A stretch of 64,000 nt of DNA from Clostridium manihotivorum. GTDB lineage: Bacteria > Bacillota > Clostridia > Clostridiales > Clostridiaceae. The notes beneath the pieces are model-generated. The model was not told the DNA's origin, did not search any database, and worked only from the letters and a program-made list of their open reading frames with translations. Shown here piece by piece: positions 55,366 to 63,083 of the stretch. The DNA lies in contig NZ_CP025746.1 in assembly GCF_004015185.1 (NCBI RefSeq), forward strand, positions 6,300,327 to 6,364,326. The letters run 5' to 3'. The position numbers were made by a program, and so were the translations under genes. Position 1 is the stretch's first letter. Each line of letters starts with the position of its first letter.

Positions 55366-55477
55366 ATACCTTCCTTTAATATCCCATTAATCTTTAAAAT
55401 ATTTATTTAACCAGTTACATAATATATATAAGGTTATCTTGTTAAATATAATATTAATATATTAGAGGTTATAAAAA

Positions 55478-56179
55478 TTGAAAAACTTTTTTAGGATTTT
55501 AATCATATTAGTTAATCTTTTTATCTATATATATTTCTTAATCTCATTTTATCTTATAAAAAATGTAGAACTAGCTCTGCCATCAAACATTAGATATATT
55601 TATATTCTATTGTGCTTTATCTTAACTCTTCTTATTGGCACGAAGGGTTATGATAATGCTGATAGAAATCTTTTGCAGCTAGCATTTTTCTTCACATCGA
55701 TTGCGGATTTCTTTTTAATAATTAAAAATTATTATACCCTTGGCGTTTTATTTTTTATATTAGTTCAAGTAACATATATAATAAGGCATTCTAGAAAAAA
55801 GTTTTTTAATAGTAAATATATAATGGTAGATATTTTAGTATTTGCTGCATTAATTACTACGGCTATACTATTTAAACCAGACTGCATTGATAATTCCCTA
55901 TACATCATAGCATTAATATATGGTTATTTCTTACTTAACAGCTTGATTATTGCATGGTCCACACTCTCTAAGGAGTTCTATAAAAAGGTAAGTTCCTTTA
56001 TGATAGCTATTGGTATGACACTATTCTTTTTATGTGATATAAATGTTGGATTATATCAATTTTTAGTGCTATGTTATGATACACCTTCATTAGAAATCAT
56101 ATATTTTTTAGTATGGTTCTTCTATCTTCCATCACAGCTGCTTTTATCCTTGAGCGGCTACAAAGAGAAGATTCTATAA
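55478..56179 (+). CDS. YhhN/TMEM86-like membrane protein (possible lysoplasmalogenase)
   Basis: A 233-residue protein with about eight hydrophobic helices. The pattern FFFTSIADFFLI, then LGVLFFILVQVTYIIRH, AIGMTLFFLCDINVGL and FFYLPSQLLLSLSG follows the YhhN family (paired Asp motifs and the terminal YxPSQ segment). Animal TMEM86 cleaves the vinyl-ether bond of lysoplasmalogens; clostridia contain plasmalogens, so a lipid role is plausible but unproven. It starts with TTG 55478 with AGAGGT upstream. The stop leads straight into repeat copy F. Confidence 0.7.
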   Translation: MKNFFRILIILVNLFIYIYFLISFYLIKNVELALPSNIRYIYILLCFILTLLIGTKGYDNADRNLLQLAFFFTSIADFFLIIKNYYTLGVLFFILVQVTYIIRHSRKKFFNSKYIMVDILVFAALITTAILFKPDCIDNSLYIIALIYGYFLLNSLIIAWSTLSKEFYKKVSSFMIAIGMTLFFLCDINVGLYQFLVLCYDTPSLEIIYFLVWFFYLPSQLLLSLSGYKEKIL

Positions 56180-56301
56180 TGTATTAAGTCTGGCAGGCCA
56201 ATAAGATCTCTTTTTTACTGCTTATCCTAAATAGCTTCTCTAAAGCTTTTATATTTCTATGTTTATCTAGCAAAAGTTTCATTTTTTCCTAGACAGCAAA
56301 A
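56180..56301 (+). repeat. Dispersed repeat, copy F
   Basis: It begins at the YhhN stop with AATGTATTAAGTCTGGCAGG, continues CAATAAGATCTCTTTTTTAC and CTTATCCTAAATAGCTTCTC, and ends CCTAGACAGCAAAA. It lacks the CTGCC arm and abuts the desaturase terminator. Confidence 0.75.
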
Positions 56302-56304
56302 TAT

Positions 56305-56341
56305 GCCTAGTGAATTTCCTAAGAAGTTCACTAGGCTTTTA
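56305..56341. terminator. Terminator of the desaturase gene, abutting repeat F
   Basis: GCCTAGTGAA/TTCACTAGGC. Confidence 0.8.
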
Positions 56342-56349
56342 CTATAGTT

Positions 56350-57405
56350 CTATACAGACTTCAATTTTTTAAACTTTATATTATTTATATCTAATCCATT
56401 ACCCAAAGAATCATATGCAGTGTTCTCACGTGGGTCTAGGAATTCTGTTTCTTTATAATATACTCTTGGTGTTTTCCAAAGTGTTATAAGGGCCTTTACA
56501 AGAGACATATGAAAATATCTTTCTGGCCAGTGTTCTAATATCTTTGCCTTAATAAGTGGATAATGCTTTGGATTAATACCAGGGAACATATGATGTTCTA
56601 CATGGTAAGAAAAATTAAAATTAAGAACATCTATGAACTTTGGAACTGTTACTGAAAGACTGTTAGCTAAAGGATCGTTTATAGGTACCAATGGATTTAA
56701 TCTATGATTGGTAGATATATAAGCCATTACTATAAAGTTACCTATTAATAATGGTATTACGTACATAAATACCCACTTGTTAAAGCCAACATAGAATAAC
56801 AGTCCAAACCAAACAGCCCAAGGAATAAGCATTTCTAACCATACCACTAGTTTTTTAGACTTAAACTCATTGATATACATGAAGAACATCCTCATGGTAT
56901 GCATTGAAAAGGTAAAGCTTAATGATACAAAGCTTACAAAAGCTCTAAACCCAAGAGGTAGTCTATATACCCACCTAACAATCTTTGGACTCTTCACCAG
57001 CTGCTCCAAACTTATCCATGCATCTGGATCTTTTTCTTCATCTTGAGTATGAGCATGGTGTGTAGTGTTATGCCACTTTATCCATAATCTTGAGCTTACG
57101 CTTAAAGGTGCAAAGGCTATTCCTCCAAGAAGATTTCTAAGCCATGGTGTTCTTACCACAGTTCCATGAAGTATCTCATGGCCTAAAAGCCCCATTGAGG
57201 CAAAGCTAAATCCTAACACTAAAGAAAACATTAGTTTTTCAACTAAATTAATATCAAACTTATTCATTGCCACGATACAAGCTACAATAACAATTATATA
57301 TGCTAATCCTCCAAGCAATCTCTGTGGAGCTGGATTTCGTATATCATTTGGTAATTCTTTTGATAATGCCTTTACATACCAAGCAATGTCATGAAACTCT
57401 TTCAT
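56350..57405 (-). CDS. Membrane fatty acid desaturase (oxygen-dependent, di-iron)
   Basis: A 351-residue integral membrane desaturase with the three histidine boxes of the acyl-lipid class: HEILHG (about 82-87), HNTTHH (about 118-123) and HVEHH (about 275-279). Four or more membrane helices lie between. It introduces double bonds into membrane acyl chains using O2, iron and an electron donor such as ferredoxin or flavodoxin. This is unexpected for a strict anaerobe. RBS GGGAGG. Its promoter holds a Fur/PerR-like box (57546-57575). Confidence 0.9.
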   Translation of the reverse strand: MKEFHDIAWYVKALSKELPNDIRNPAPQRLLGGLAYIIVIVACIVAMNKFDINLVEKLMFSLVLGFSFASMGLLGHEILHGTVVRTPWLRNLLGGIAFAPLSVSSRLWIKWHNTTHHAHTQDEEKDPDAWISLEQLVKSPKIVRWVYRLPLGFRAFVSFVSLSFTFSMHTMRMFFMYINEFKSKKLVVWLEMLIPWAVWFGLLFYVGFNKWVFMYVIPLLIGNFIVMAYISTNHRLNPLVPINDPLANSLSVTVPKFIDVLNFNFSYHVEHHMFPGINPKHYPLIKAKILEHWPERYFHMSLVKALITLWKTPRVYYKETEFLDPRENTAYDSLGNGLDINNIKFKKLKSV

Positions 57406-57545
57406 TTAATTACATCCTCCCTGAAACCTACTTAATATCTTACTTTAGTTCAGAGCATAAAATTACACTCTCATAATGTTAAATCGTAGCGATATAGCGG
57501 TCTCTAAAAAATAATATTTTGACTATCAAAGTATTTTATGTACAT

Positions 57546-57575
57546 ATGATATCAATAATCATTATTCATTGTCAA
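57546..57575 (-). promoter_or_regulatory. Desaturase promoter with Fur/PerR-like box in the spacer
   Basis: On the minus strand TTGACA (57575-57570), an 18-nt spacer and TATCAT (57551-57546). The spacer is occupied by CAATAATCATTATTC (57553-57567), which agrees with the Fur or PerR consensus at about 11 of 14 positions. The leader to the gene is ~135 nt. Confidence 0.6.
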
Positions 57576-57758
57576 CTATTATTTAATAATAATTGCTTAA
57601 TATGATTTTATTATAACCATGGACTTATAACTTCTTACATTTATACATAATATATAATTATCAAGGTATTTAAGATAATATTATCTATAATAAATTATTT
57701 TAAAGTAATTTATTAAGTTCCATGTAATGGTATTAAGTAAACACAGAAGGAGAGCTTT

Positions 57759-58553
57759 ATGAAAGAATATTATAAAATTATTTTTGTACTATTACTTTTA
57801 TCAACAGTACTATCTGGAGCCTATTCCGGGAGCATCCCCCCTAAGCCTACATCAGAAATATTTTTTCAGGACTATGCCCAGATGTTCTCTAATGAAACAA
57901 AAAATTATATTCTCTCAACTTCTGATGAAATAAGAAATAAAACTACTGCCGAAGTGGCTGTGGTCACAATCGATTCTTTAAATGGAACCACTATTGAAGA
58001 ATATGCAAATAATCTTTTTAGAAAATGGGGCATAGGAAATAAGGAAAAGAATAATGGCGTACTAATAATAATATCAAAAAATGATAGAAAGTTTAGAATT
58101 GAGGTAGGTTATGGTTTAGAGGGAATCCTACCAGATGGAAAAACAGGCTCTTATCTGAGAGAAATGTCTAATTACTTTAAGTCCAATGAATATGATAAAG
58201 GAATAACTACCACCTATAAAAGAATAATTGGAGATATTGGTCGAGAATATAATATAGATACCACTAATTATACTAAAGACATTCCAGATAAAGTAGCTGA
58301 TGACGACTTAACTAACAATAGTAAGTCAAGTTTTCCCTCTAAAGATGGAGAGAGTATCGTAAAAGTCATAGTTATAATTGTGTTTTTGCTAGTATTCTTT
58401 TCTAGATTAAGAGGTCGAGGTGGAAGAGGAGGAGGAGGATACTTCTATGGTGGCGGAGGCTTTAATGATAGCGGTTTTGGTGGAGGTTCTGGAGGCTCAG
58501 ATAGCTTTGGTGGAGGTGACTCAGGCGGTGGAGGTTCATCAGGTGGTTGGTAA
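57759..58553 (+). CDS. TPM-domain protein (YgcG-like), exported, glycine-rich C-terminus
   Basis: A 264-residue protein. A signal peptide (YYKIIFVLLLLSTVLSGAYS) is followed by a TPM phosphatase-like domain (about 36-165; EVAVVTIDSLNGTTIEEYAN, NNGVLIIISKNDRKFRIEVG, YGLEGILPDG). A membrane helix sits at about 203-218 and a Gly/Ser-rich tail with GGGGYFYGGGG repeats ends it. The pair with LemA (27 nt downstream) is conserved in bacteria. Proposed roles concern membrane protein or envelope maintenance; none is proven. RBS AAGGAGAG. Confidence 0.9.
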   Translation: MKEYYKIIFVLLLLSTVLSGAYSGSIPPKPTSEIFFQDYAQMFSNETKNYILSTSDEIRNKTTAEVAVVTIDSLNGTTIEEYANNLFRKWGIGNKEKNNGVLIIISKNDRKFRIEVGYGLEGILPDGKTGSYLREMSNYFKSNEYDKGITTTYKRIIGDIGREYNIDTTNYTKDIPDKVADDDLTNNSKSSFPSKDGESIVKVIVIIVFLLVFFSRLRGRGGRGGGGYFYGGGGFNDSGFGGGSGGSDSFGGGDSGGGGSSGGW

Positions 58554-58580
58554 AAAATATGTTTGGAGGTTAATTAGTTA

Positions 58581-59147
58581 ATGAGTAAAAAAGTACTTTT
58601 ATCTATATTAGTTGTTTTAGCTTTAATTATTTCTATATTAATTGGTACATATGTAGGTTCCTATAACAAGTTAGTGGCTAAAGATCAAAATGTTAATTCT
58701 AAACTTAGTCAAATAGACAATCAGCTTCAAAGAAGAAACGACTTGATTCCTAACCTAGTAGAAACAGTAAAAGGATATACAAAGCATGAGGAACAAGTTT
58801 TTAAAGATCTAGCTGATGCTAGAAGCAGACTTGCAAACTCAGCTTCTGTTCAAGATAGAGCCAATGCTGATGCTCAAATCACCACTGCTTTGAGAGGACT
58901 TAATGTTATAGTAGAAAACTATCCTAACCTTAAGGCAAATGAAAATTACTTAAGACTACAAGATGAATTAGCTGGTACAGAAAACAGAATAGCGGTATCA
59001 AGAAAAGACTATAATGATTCCGTTCAAGACTTTAACAGCTATAAAAAGACATTTTTTGTGAATATGTTCTTTGGTAACAAGTATCAGGATAAGCAATACT
59101 TTAAAGCTGCTGCAGGCGCAGAAAAGGTTCCATCTGTAAAATTCTAA
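58581..59147 (+). CDS. LemA family protein
   Basis: A 188-residue protein with one N-terminal membrane anchor (about 5-26), then a helical bundle. The family motif QLQRRNDLIPNLVETVKGYTKHE is at about 48-70, followed by AIAVS-type residues (ENRIAVSRKDYNDSVQDFN). The C-terminal FFGNKYQDKQYFKA is also diagnostic. It is cotranscribed with the TPM gene. The stop runs straight into repeat copy G. Confidence 0.93.
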   Translation: MSKKVLLSILVVLALIISILIGTYVGSYNKLVAKDQNVNSKLSQIDNQLQRRNDLIPNLVETVKGYTKHEEQVFKDLADARSRLANSASVQDRANADAQITTALRGLNVIVENYPNLKANENYLRLQDELAGTENRIAVSRKDYNDSVQDFNSYKKTFFVNMFFGNKYQDKQYFKAAAGAEKVPSVKF

Positions 59148-59270
59148 GCGGAAATTCTTGCAGGCGACATAATTTTATTTTTTTACTTTTTATCCTAAGT
59201 AGATACCCTAAACCTTGATATTACTAGGTTCAGCTAAGAAAAAATTTTATAATCTCCTATACAGTAAAAA
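59148..59270 (+). repeat. Dispersed repeat, copy G
   Basis: It starts at the LemA stop (GCGGAAATTCTTGCAGG), has TTTTTTTACTTTTTATCCTA, AAACCTTGATATTACTAGGT and ends CTCCTATACAGTAAAAA. It abuts the terminator at 59271. Confidence 0.75.
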
Positions 59271-59316
59271 AGCCACGCATAGTTAGGAACTCATTTTCCT
59301 TTTATGCATGGCTCTT
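59271..59316. terminator. Terminator of the DUF4179 gene, related to that at 4007
   Basis: AGCCACGCAT pairs with ATGCATGGCT, with TTAGGAAC and TTCCTTTT in the loop. Arms and loop resemble the helD/hxlR terminator at 4007-4056. Confidence 0.75.
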
Positions 59317-59435
59317 ATCTTATATCTCACTACTTTCCCCAACAATTTCTATTAGTAAACCATAATTTACCATAAATTAATTTCATATGACAATAATAGT
59401 AGATTTCTCTTCATTTCCAAGGAAATATATCATTA

Positions 59436-60941
59436 TTATTTGACGAAATTAATAGTTTTTGCATTCTCCATATCTAGACTATAAAGACCATCATATTGAG
59501 GGATAGCTAGATAACATTCATCATTGGCATTTTCAAAGGTATAATCATTTCCATCTTTAGAATAATGTCTTGTGATATCTACATTATGCTGATTTTCTAA
59601 TGTTTGTAAAACACTATCCAAGTACATCTTATCCTTATCTTTTCCTTCATCCATACTGTTATATCTTTTGTACTTTTCCAAATCTTTAACCAAAAATATA
59701 TTACTTCTACGAGATATGTCGATCCCATTAAACTTTATGCTAACTACAGTGTTGCCACCATTTTTATTAATATTATTTATAGTCACGCCACAATCTTTGC
59801 CTTGAGATATATACTGACCTTTATTTATGTCCTTTAACTTAATATATTTATAGTTTTCAAAACCTATCTTCAATTGTTCTTCTTTTTGTATAACAGGTAT
59901 TATAGTAAGTGATTTTGGAGCTTCATTTAAAGAAGTGAATCTGCTATATCTTTTTACTAATGCATCTTTATCATTATTTGAACTCAGAATTCGTTCCCCT
60001 AGACTAAAGACTTCCTCTCCCTTATCAGTAATAAATACATAGCTAAAACCAAGATTGGTGAATTTACCATCAATAAACTTCTTAAAGCTATCGTTAGGAG
60101 CTATTATAGTATTTTCTACTGTTGTTCCCAGTGGCGAAAATGTAATTGCATTAAGATCAAGTTTCACCTTATCATTAACATTCAACTGTCCTAAATTCTC
60201 GTATCGCTTTGTCCTATCTACTAATTCACTTTTATTTACTTGAAATTTGAACTCCCAATTACCACTAACCTTACCGATCTTGTCTATTGATAAATCTATA
60301 TTTGAAGTGTCTGATATACTAGTGTTTTTTATATCTACTCTTGTAACTATTGTATTATTATCTGCCTTATCAAAGTCATAAACTATTTCTGTATCATATG
60401 TCTTATAATTATTTTTGATTCCCTGTGACTTAAAAATCTTCTTATCTAGTTCAACATTTACATTATTAATCACTAATTGTTTTATATTAATATCATTTTC
60501 ATTATTTACTAGGCTCTCTTTATTTTCACCTTGAATTTTATAGGCTAAGTATAAATAACTACCATCATATAAAACAGATTCTAATTGCACGCTTATTTTC
60601 TTGTCTACAGAACTTAACGTCATATTTTTTGCATATTTAGCATATACTTCATTACTTATTGTAGATCTATTTTGTAGATAGTTTACAAAACTCCCCACTA
60701 TAGGTATATTTTTTGCAAATACAGTACTAGTTATAGTACCAAAAGAAACTAATACCAGTGCAAATACAGCTACTTTACCAATTTTTTTTGCACTGTATAA
60801 CTTGCCTTTTTTAATAAGGATATTTTTTCTAAAATTACGACGCATTCTCCTTTCCAGACCTTTAGGTGCCTCTATATTACTATTCTCATATTCATCTATA
60901 TCAATCTCTATATTACCGAACAAGTCATACATATCTTTCAT
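59436..60941 (-). CDS. DUF4179 membrane anti-sigma factor-like protein
   Basis: A 501-residue protein. A cytoplasmic N-terminus of ~60 residues is followed by one membrane helix (about 56-75, VAVFALVLVSFGTITSTVFA). The DUF4179 region follows (NIPIVGSFVNYLQNRS and SVQLESVLYDGSYLYLAYKI) with a long extracytoplasmic part. It starts immediately after the sigma factor stop (TAAATG), with GGGGAGG upstream, a coupled arrangement. It should hold the sigma factor at the membrane until an envelope signal arrives. Confidence 0.85.
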   Translation of the reverse strand: MKDMYDLFGNIEIDIDEYENSNIEAPKGLERRMRRNFRKNILIKKGKLYSAKKIGKVAVFALVLVSFGTITSTVFAKNIPIVGSFVNYLQNRSTISNEVYAKYAKNMTLSSVDKKISVQLESVLYDGSYLYLAYKIQGENKESLVNNENDINIKQLVINNVNVELDKKIFKSQGIKNNYKTYDTEIVYDFDKADNNTIVTRVDIKNTSISDTSNIDLSIDKIGKVSGNWEFKFQVNKSELVDRTKRYENLGQLNVNDKVKLDLNAITFSPLGTTVENTIIAPNDSFKKFIDGKFTNLGFSYVFITDKGEEVFSLGERILSSNNDKDALVKRYSRFTSLNEAPKSLTIIPVIQKEEQLKIGFENYKYIKLKDINKGQYISQGKDCGVTINNINKNGGNTVVSIKFNGIDISRRSNIFLVKDLEKYKRYNSMDEGKDKDKMYLDSVLQTLENQHNVDITRHYSKDGNDYTFENANDECYLAIPQYDGLYSLDMENAKTINFVK

Positions 60942-61505
60942 TTACATTACCTCCCCTAAAATAAAGTTTAATTTCTCCTTTAGTACTTTCCTTCCTCTGC
61001 TTAGGTGAGTATTTACATTACTCTTAGTAAGACCAAGATCCTTTGATATCTTTTCAGCTGAATACCCTAAAAAATACCTTTTTACAAATATACTTCGGTC
61101 TGGTTCTTTCATCTTATCTATTAATTCAAATAACTTATCCTTATATTCCTTAACAAGAACCTCTTCTTCCACACTCCCCTTGACCATTAAGTCTATATCA
61201 GCAATATTGTGCACATTTTCAAACTTTAGTTTTTTTCTGCTATAATCAATAGCCTTATATTTTGCAATAACACAAATCCAACTTTTAAACTTATTATCAT
61301 CTCCTAAGAACTTGTGTGAATTATTCCATATTGATAAAAACACATCACTTAAGCATTCCTCTATTTGTCCCTCATCCTTGTATTGTCCTAATACAGAATA
61401 GATAACCTTATATAATAACTTACTGTACTTATTTATTACTATATCCATTGCTTTTTCGTTTTTTCGCTTTAGTTCAGCTATATAGTCAATGTTTTCAAAA
61501 TCCAT
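60942..61505 (-). CDS. RNA polymerase sigma-70 factor, ECF-like
   Basis: A 187-residue sigma factor. Region 2 (about 20-85) includes IEECLSDVFLSIWNNSHKF and FKSWICVIAKYKAIDYSRKK. Region 4 (about 125-180) includes MKEPDRSIFVKRYFLGYSAE and the recognition helix GLTKSNVNTHLSRGRKVLKEKL. It is the first gene of the operon with DUF4179. RBS GGAGG lies 6 nt before the ATG. It is distinct from the ECF factor at 11820. Confidence 0.9.
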   Translation of the reverse strand: MDFENIDYIAELKRKNEKAMDIVINKYSKLLYKVIYSVLGQYKDEGQIEECLSDVFLSIWNNSHKFLGDDNKFKSWICVIAKYKAIDYSRKKLKFENVHNIADIDLMVKGSVEEEVLVKEYKDKLFELIDKMKEPDRSIFVKRYFLGYSAEKISKDLGLTKSNVNTHLSRGRKVLKEKLNFILGEVM

Positions 61506-61881
61506 AGCTTCCTCCGTATATCTAAATTGAAGATCTTCAATTTATAAAACGTATGTTATCCTAGAAAGTTACAACATAGTTTATATATTTTTACTTTTGG
61601 TTATGAGCAACATTAAGATCAAATAAGAAAATGTTATCACTAGTGCACATTTAAACAAGCTAATATACCTAATACCTAATACTTACATTCTGTATTAAAA
61701 ATATAACTATAGCAAAGAAAAAATCACTAAACATCTAATATTTAGTGATTTCTAATTATACTTCTTCTCTATTCCACTTTATAAATCTTTAATTTTATTT
61801 GCTGTTTCTAGTCGGCAAAAAACTAACTATTATCACCATAGTTAGAAGTTACTTATAGCCTTATTTTAATTAAATGCACTT
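61506..61881. other. Spacer with two hairpins
   Basis: AAATCACTAAA/TTTAGTGATTT (61721-61751) and CTAACTAT/ATAGTTAG (61823-61845). The second is the likely terminator of the acetyltransferase gene. The rest, including the sigma operon upstream region, shows no feature I can support. Confidence 0.5.
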
Positions 61882-62373
61882 TTAATCCAAAAGAAGTCTT
61901 GCCATATTATATTCATCGCAATAGATGCCATTTCTAAGAGCAGTCCTCTTAGCTATGCCCTCGATATCGAAACCAAATTTTTTATATAAATTAATAGCTC
62001 GTTCATTTTCAATAAACACTGATAATTCTAATCTCTTTAACTTAAGGTTATTATCTGCTATATCCATAACAGTAGACATTAGTTTGGAACCTATCCCCAT
62101 ACCATGATAATTGCTATTTACAATAATGGTTAAATAACCAACATGACTTTTTCTTGGATTTCTGTGAACTCCTAGAATTATAAGTCCAACTACCTTATCG
62201 TCAGCCTCTGCAACTATCCAAAGATCCTGCCCTTTATTTAAAAACTTATTCTTTATACCATCTTTAGGCTCATTTTTATATGATAAAATATTTTCCATAA
62301 CCTTTGGCATTTGCCTTATATTATATAGTTCATCACAATCCTCTAAGGAAGCTTGTCTTATATTTATATCCAT
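61882..62373 (-). CDS. GNAT-family N-acetyltransferase
   Basis: A 163-residue acetyl-CoA-dependent acetyltransferase. The core motif A VNSNYHGMGIGSKLMSTVMD is at about 87-105 and is followed by LKRLELSVFIENERAINLYKKFGF (motif B). The C-terminal IEGIAKRTALRNGIYCDEYNMARLL resembles the RimJ/PhnO-like group that acts on small amines. The substrate is unknown. RBS AAAGGGG. Confidence 0.88.
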   Translation of the reverse strand: MDINIRQASLEDCDELYNIRQMPKVMENILSYKNEPKDGIKNKFLNKGQDLWIVAEADDKVVGLIILGVHRNPRKSHVGYLTIIVNSNYHGMGIGSKLMSTVMDIADNNLKLKRLELSVFIENERAINLYKKFGFDIEGIAKRTALRNGIYCDEYNMARLLLD

Positions 62374-62635
62374 TAATATATCCCCTTTATATACCTTTCC
62401 CCATTAATTATATATCATTATTATTAATCATCTTTATCTTCAAGTCAATAATACAGCATATACTAACAGGCTTCAACAGGATTATTTACTATTGAATTAT
62501 TCACAATCAAGCTACACCTTATACAAATAATATATCCGTTATTGTTCTCTTAAATATTGTATTTTAATGAAAAAAACATTATAATTGTAACATTAATACA
62601 TATACTTTTTAATAAAGAGGAGTTATAAATACATA

Positions 62636-62902
62636 ATGGAAAACAATTTTTATTCTAACGACGAAATGATGGTTGATAAGAACTTACAACCAATGACATT
62701 AGGTAATTGGGTAGTAACTATGATTTTATTAGCTATTCCAGTAGTAAATCTAGTCTTACTATTTGTTTGGGGTTTTGGAACCAATGTTAATAAAAGCAAG
62801 AAAACTTACTGCCAGGCCAATCTAATATTTATAGCTATAGTATTTGTGTTGGCAATAGTTGCATCTTTAGCTTTGGCCGGGCAAGCTGCAAAGACAATTT
62901 AA
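62636..62902 (+). CDS. Small two-helix membrane protein, conserved Firmicutes type
   Basis: An 88-residue protein. The core PMTLGNWVVTMILLAIPVVN followed by LVLLFVWGFG and NKSKKTYCQANLIF, then a second helix IAIVFVLAIVASLALAG, is a pattern seen in many small firmicute membrane proteins of unknown function. The RBS GAGGAG is 13 nt from the ATG, longer than usual. It has a perfect terminator downstream. Confidence 0.75.
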   Translation: MENNFYSNDEMMVDKNLQPMTLGNWVVTMILLAIPVVNLVLLFVWGFGTNVNKSKKTYCQANLIFIAIVFVLAIVASLALAGQAAKTI

Positions 62903-62916
62903 TTAATATTAATGAC

Positions 62917-62960
62917 AAAAAAGATTCACTAAAGTTAACTTCTTTAGTGAATCTTTTTTG
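62917..62960. terminator. Terminator of the small membrane protein gene
   Basis: An 18-bp perfect stem beginning AAAAAAGATTCACTAAAG. Partial repeat H starts 6 bp later. Confidence 0.85.
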
Positions 62961-62965
62961 CGCGT

Positions 62966-63010
62966 CTGCCTTTTTCTGAACGTATCTGAATAAGTTCTGG
63001 CAGGCAAAAT
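62966..63010 (+). repeat. Dispersed repeat, copy H (5' arm only)
   Basis: CTGCCTTTTTCTGAACGTAT ... TCTGGCAGGCAAAAT keeps the CTGCC/GGCAG arm (62966-62970/62999-63003) but lacks the rest of the element. Orientation is the same as the other copies. Confidence 0.6.
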
Positions 63011-63083
63011 ATTTTCTATACTTCATTAATATCATATTCAATTTGATCATATTACAAATGACAAATTAATTTGTATTTCTTTC

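Noticed and set aside
17742..63010. Insertion sequences as the source of the repeats
   Set aside because: No transposase or recognisable IS ends occur in the window; any mobile source would have to be elsewhere.
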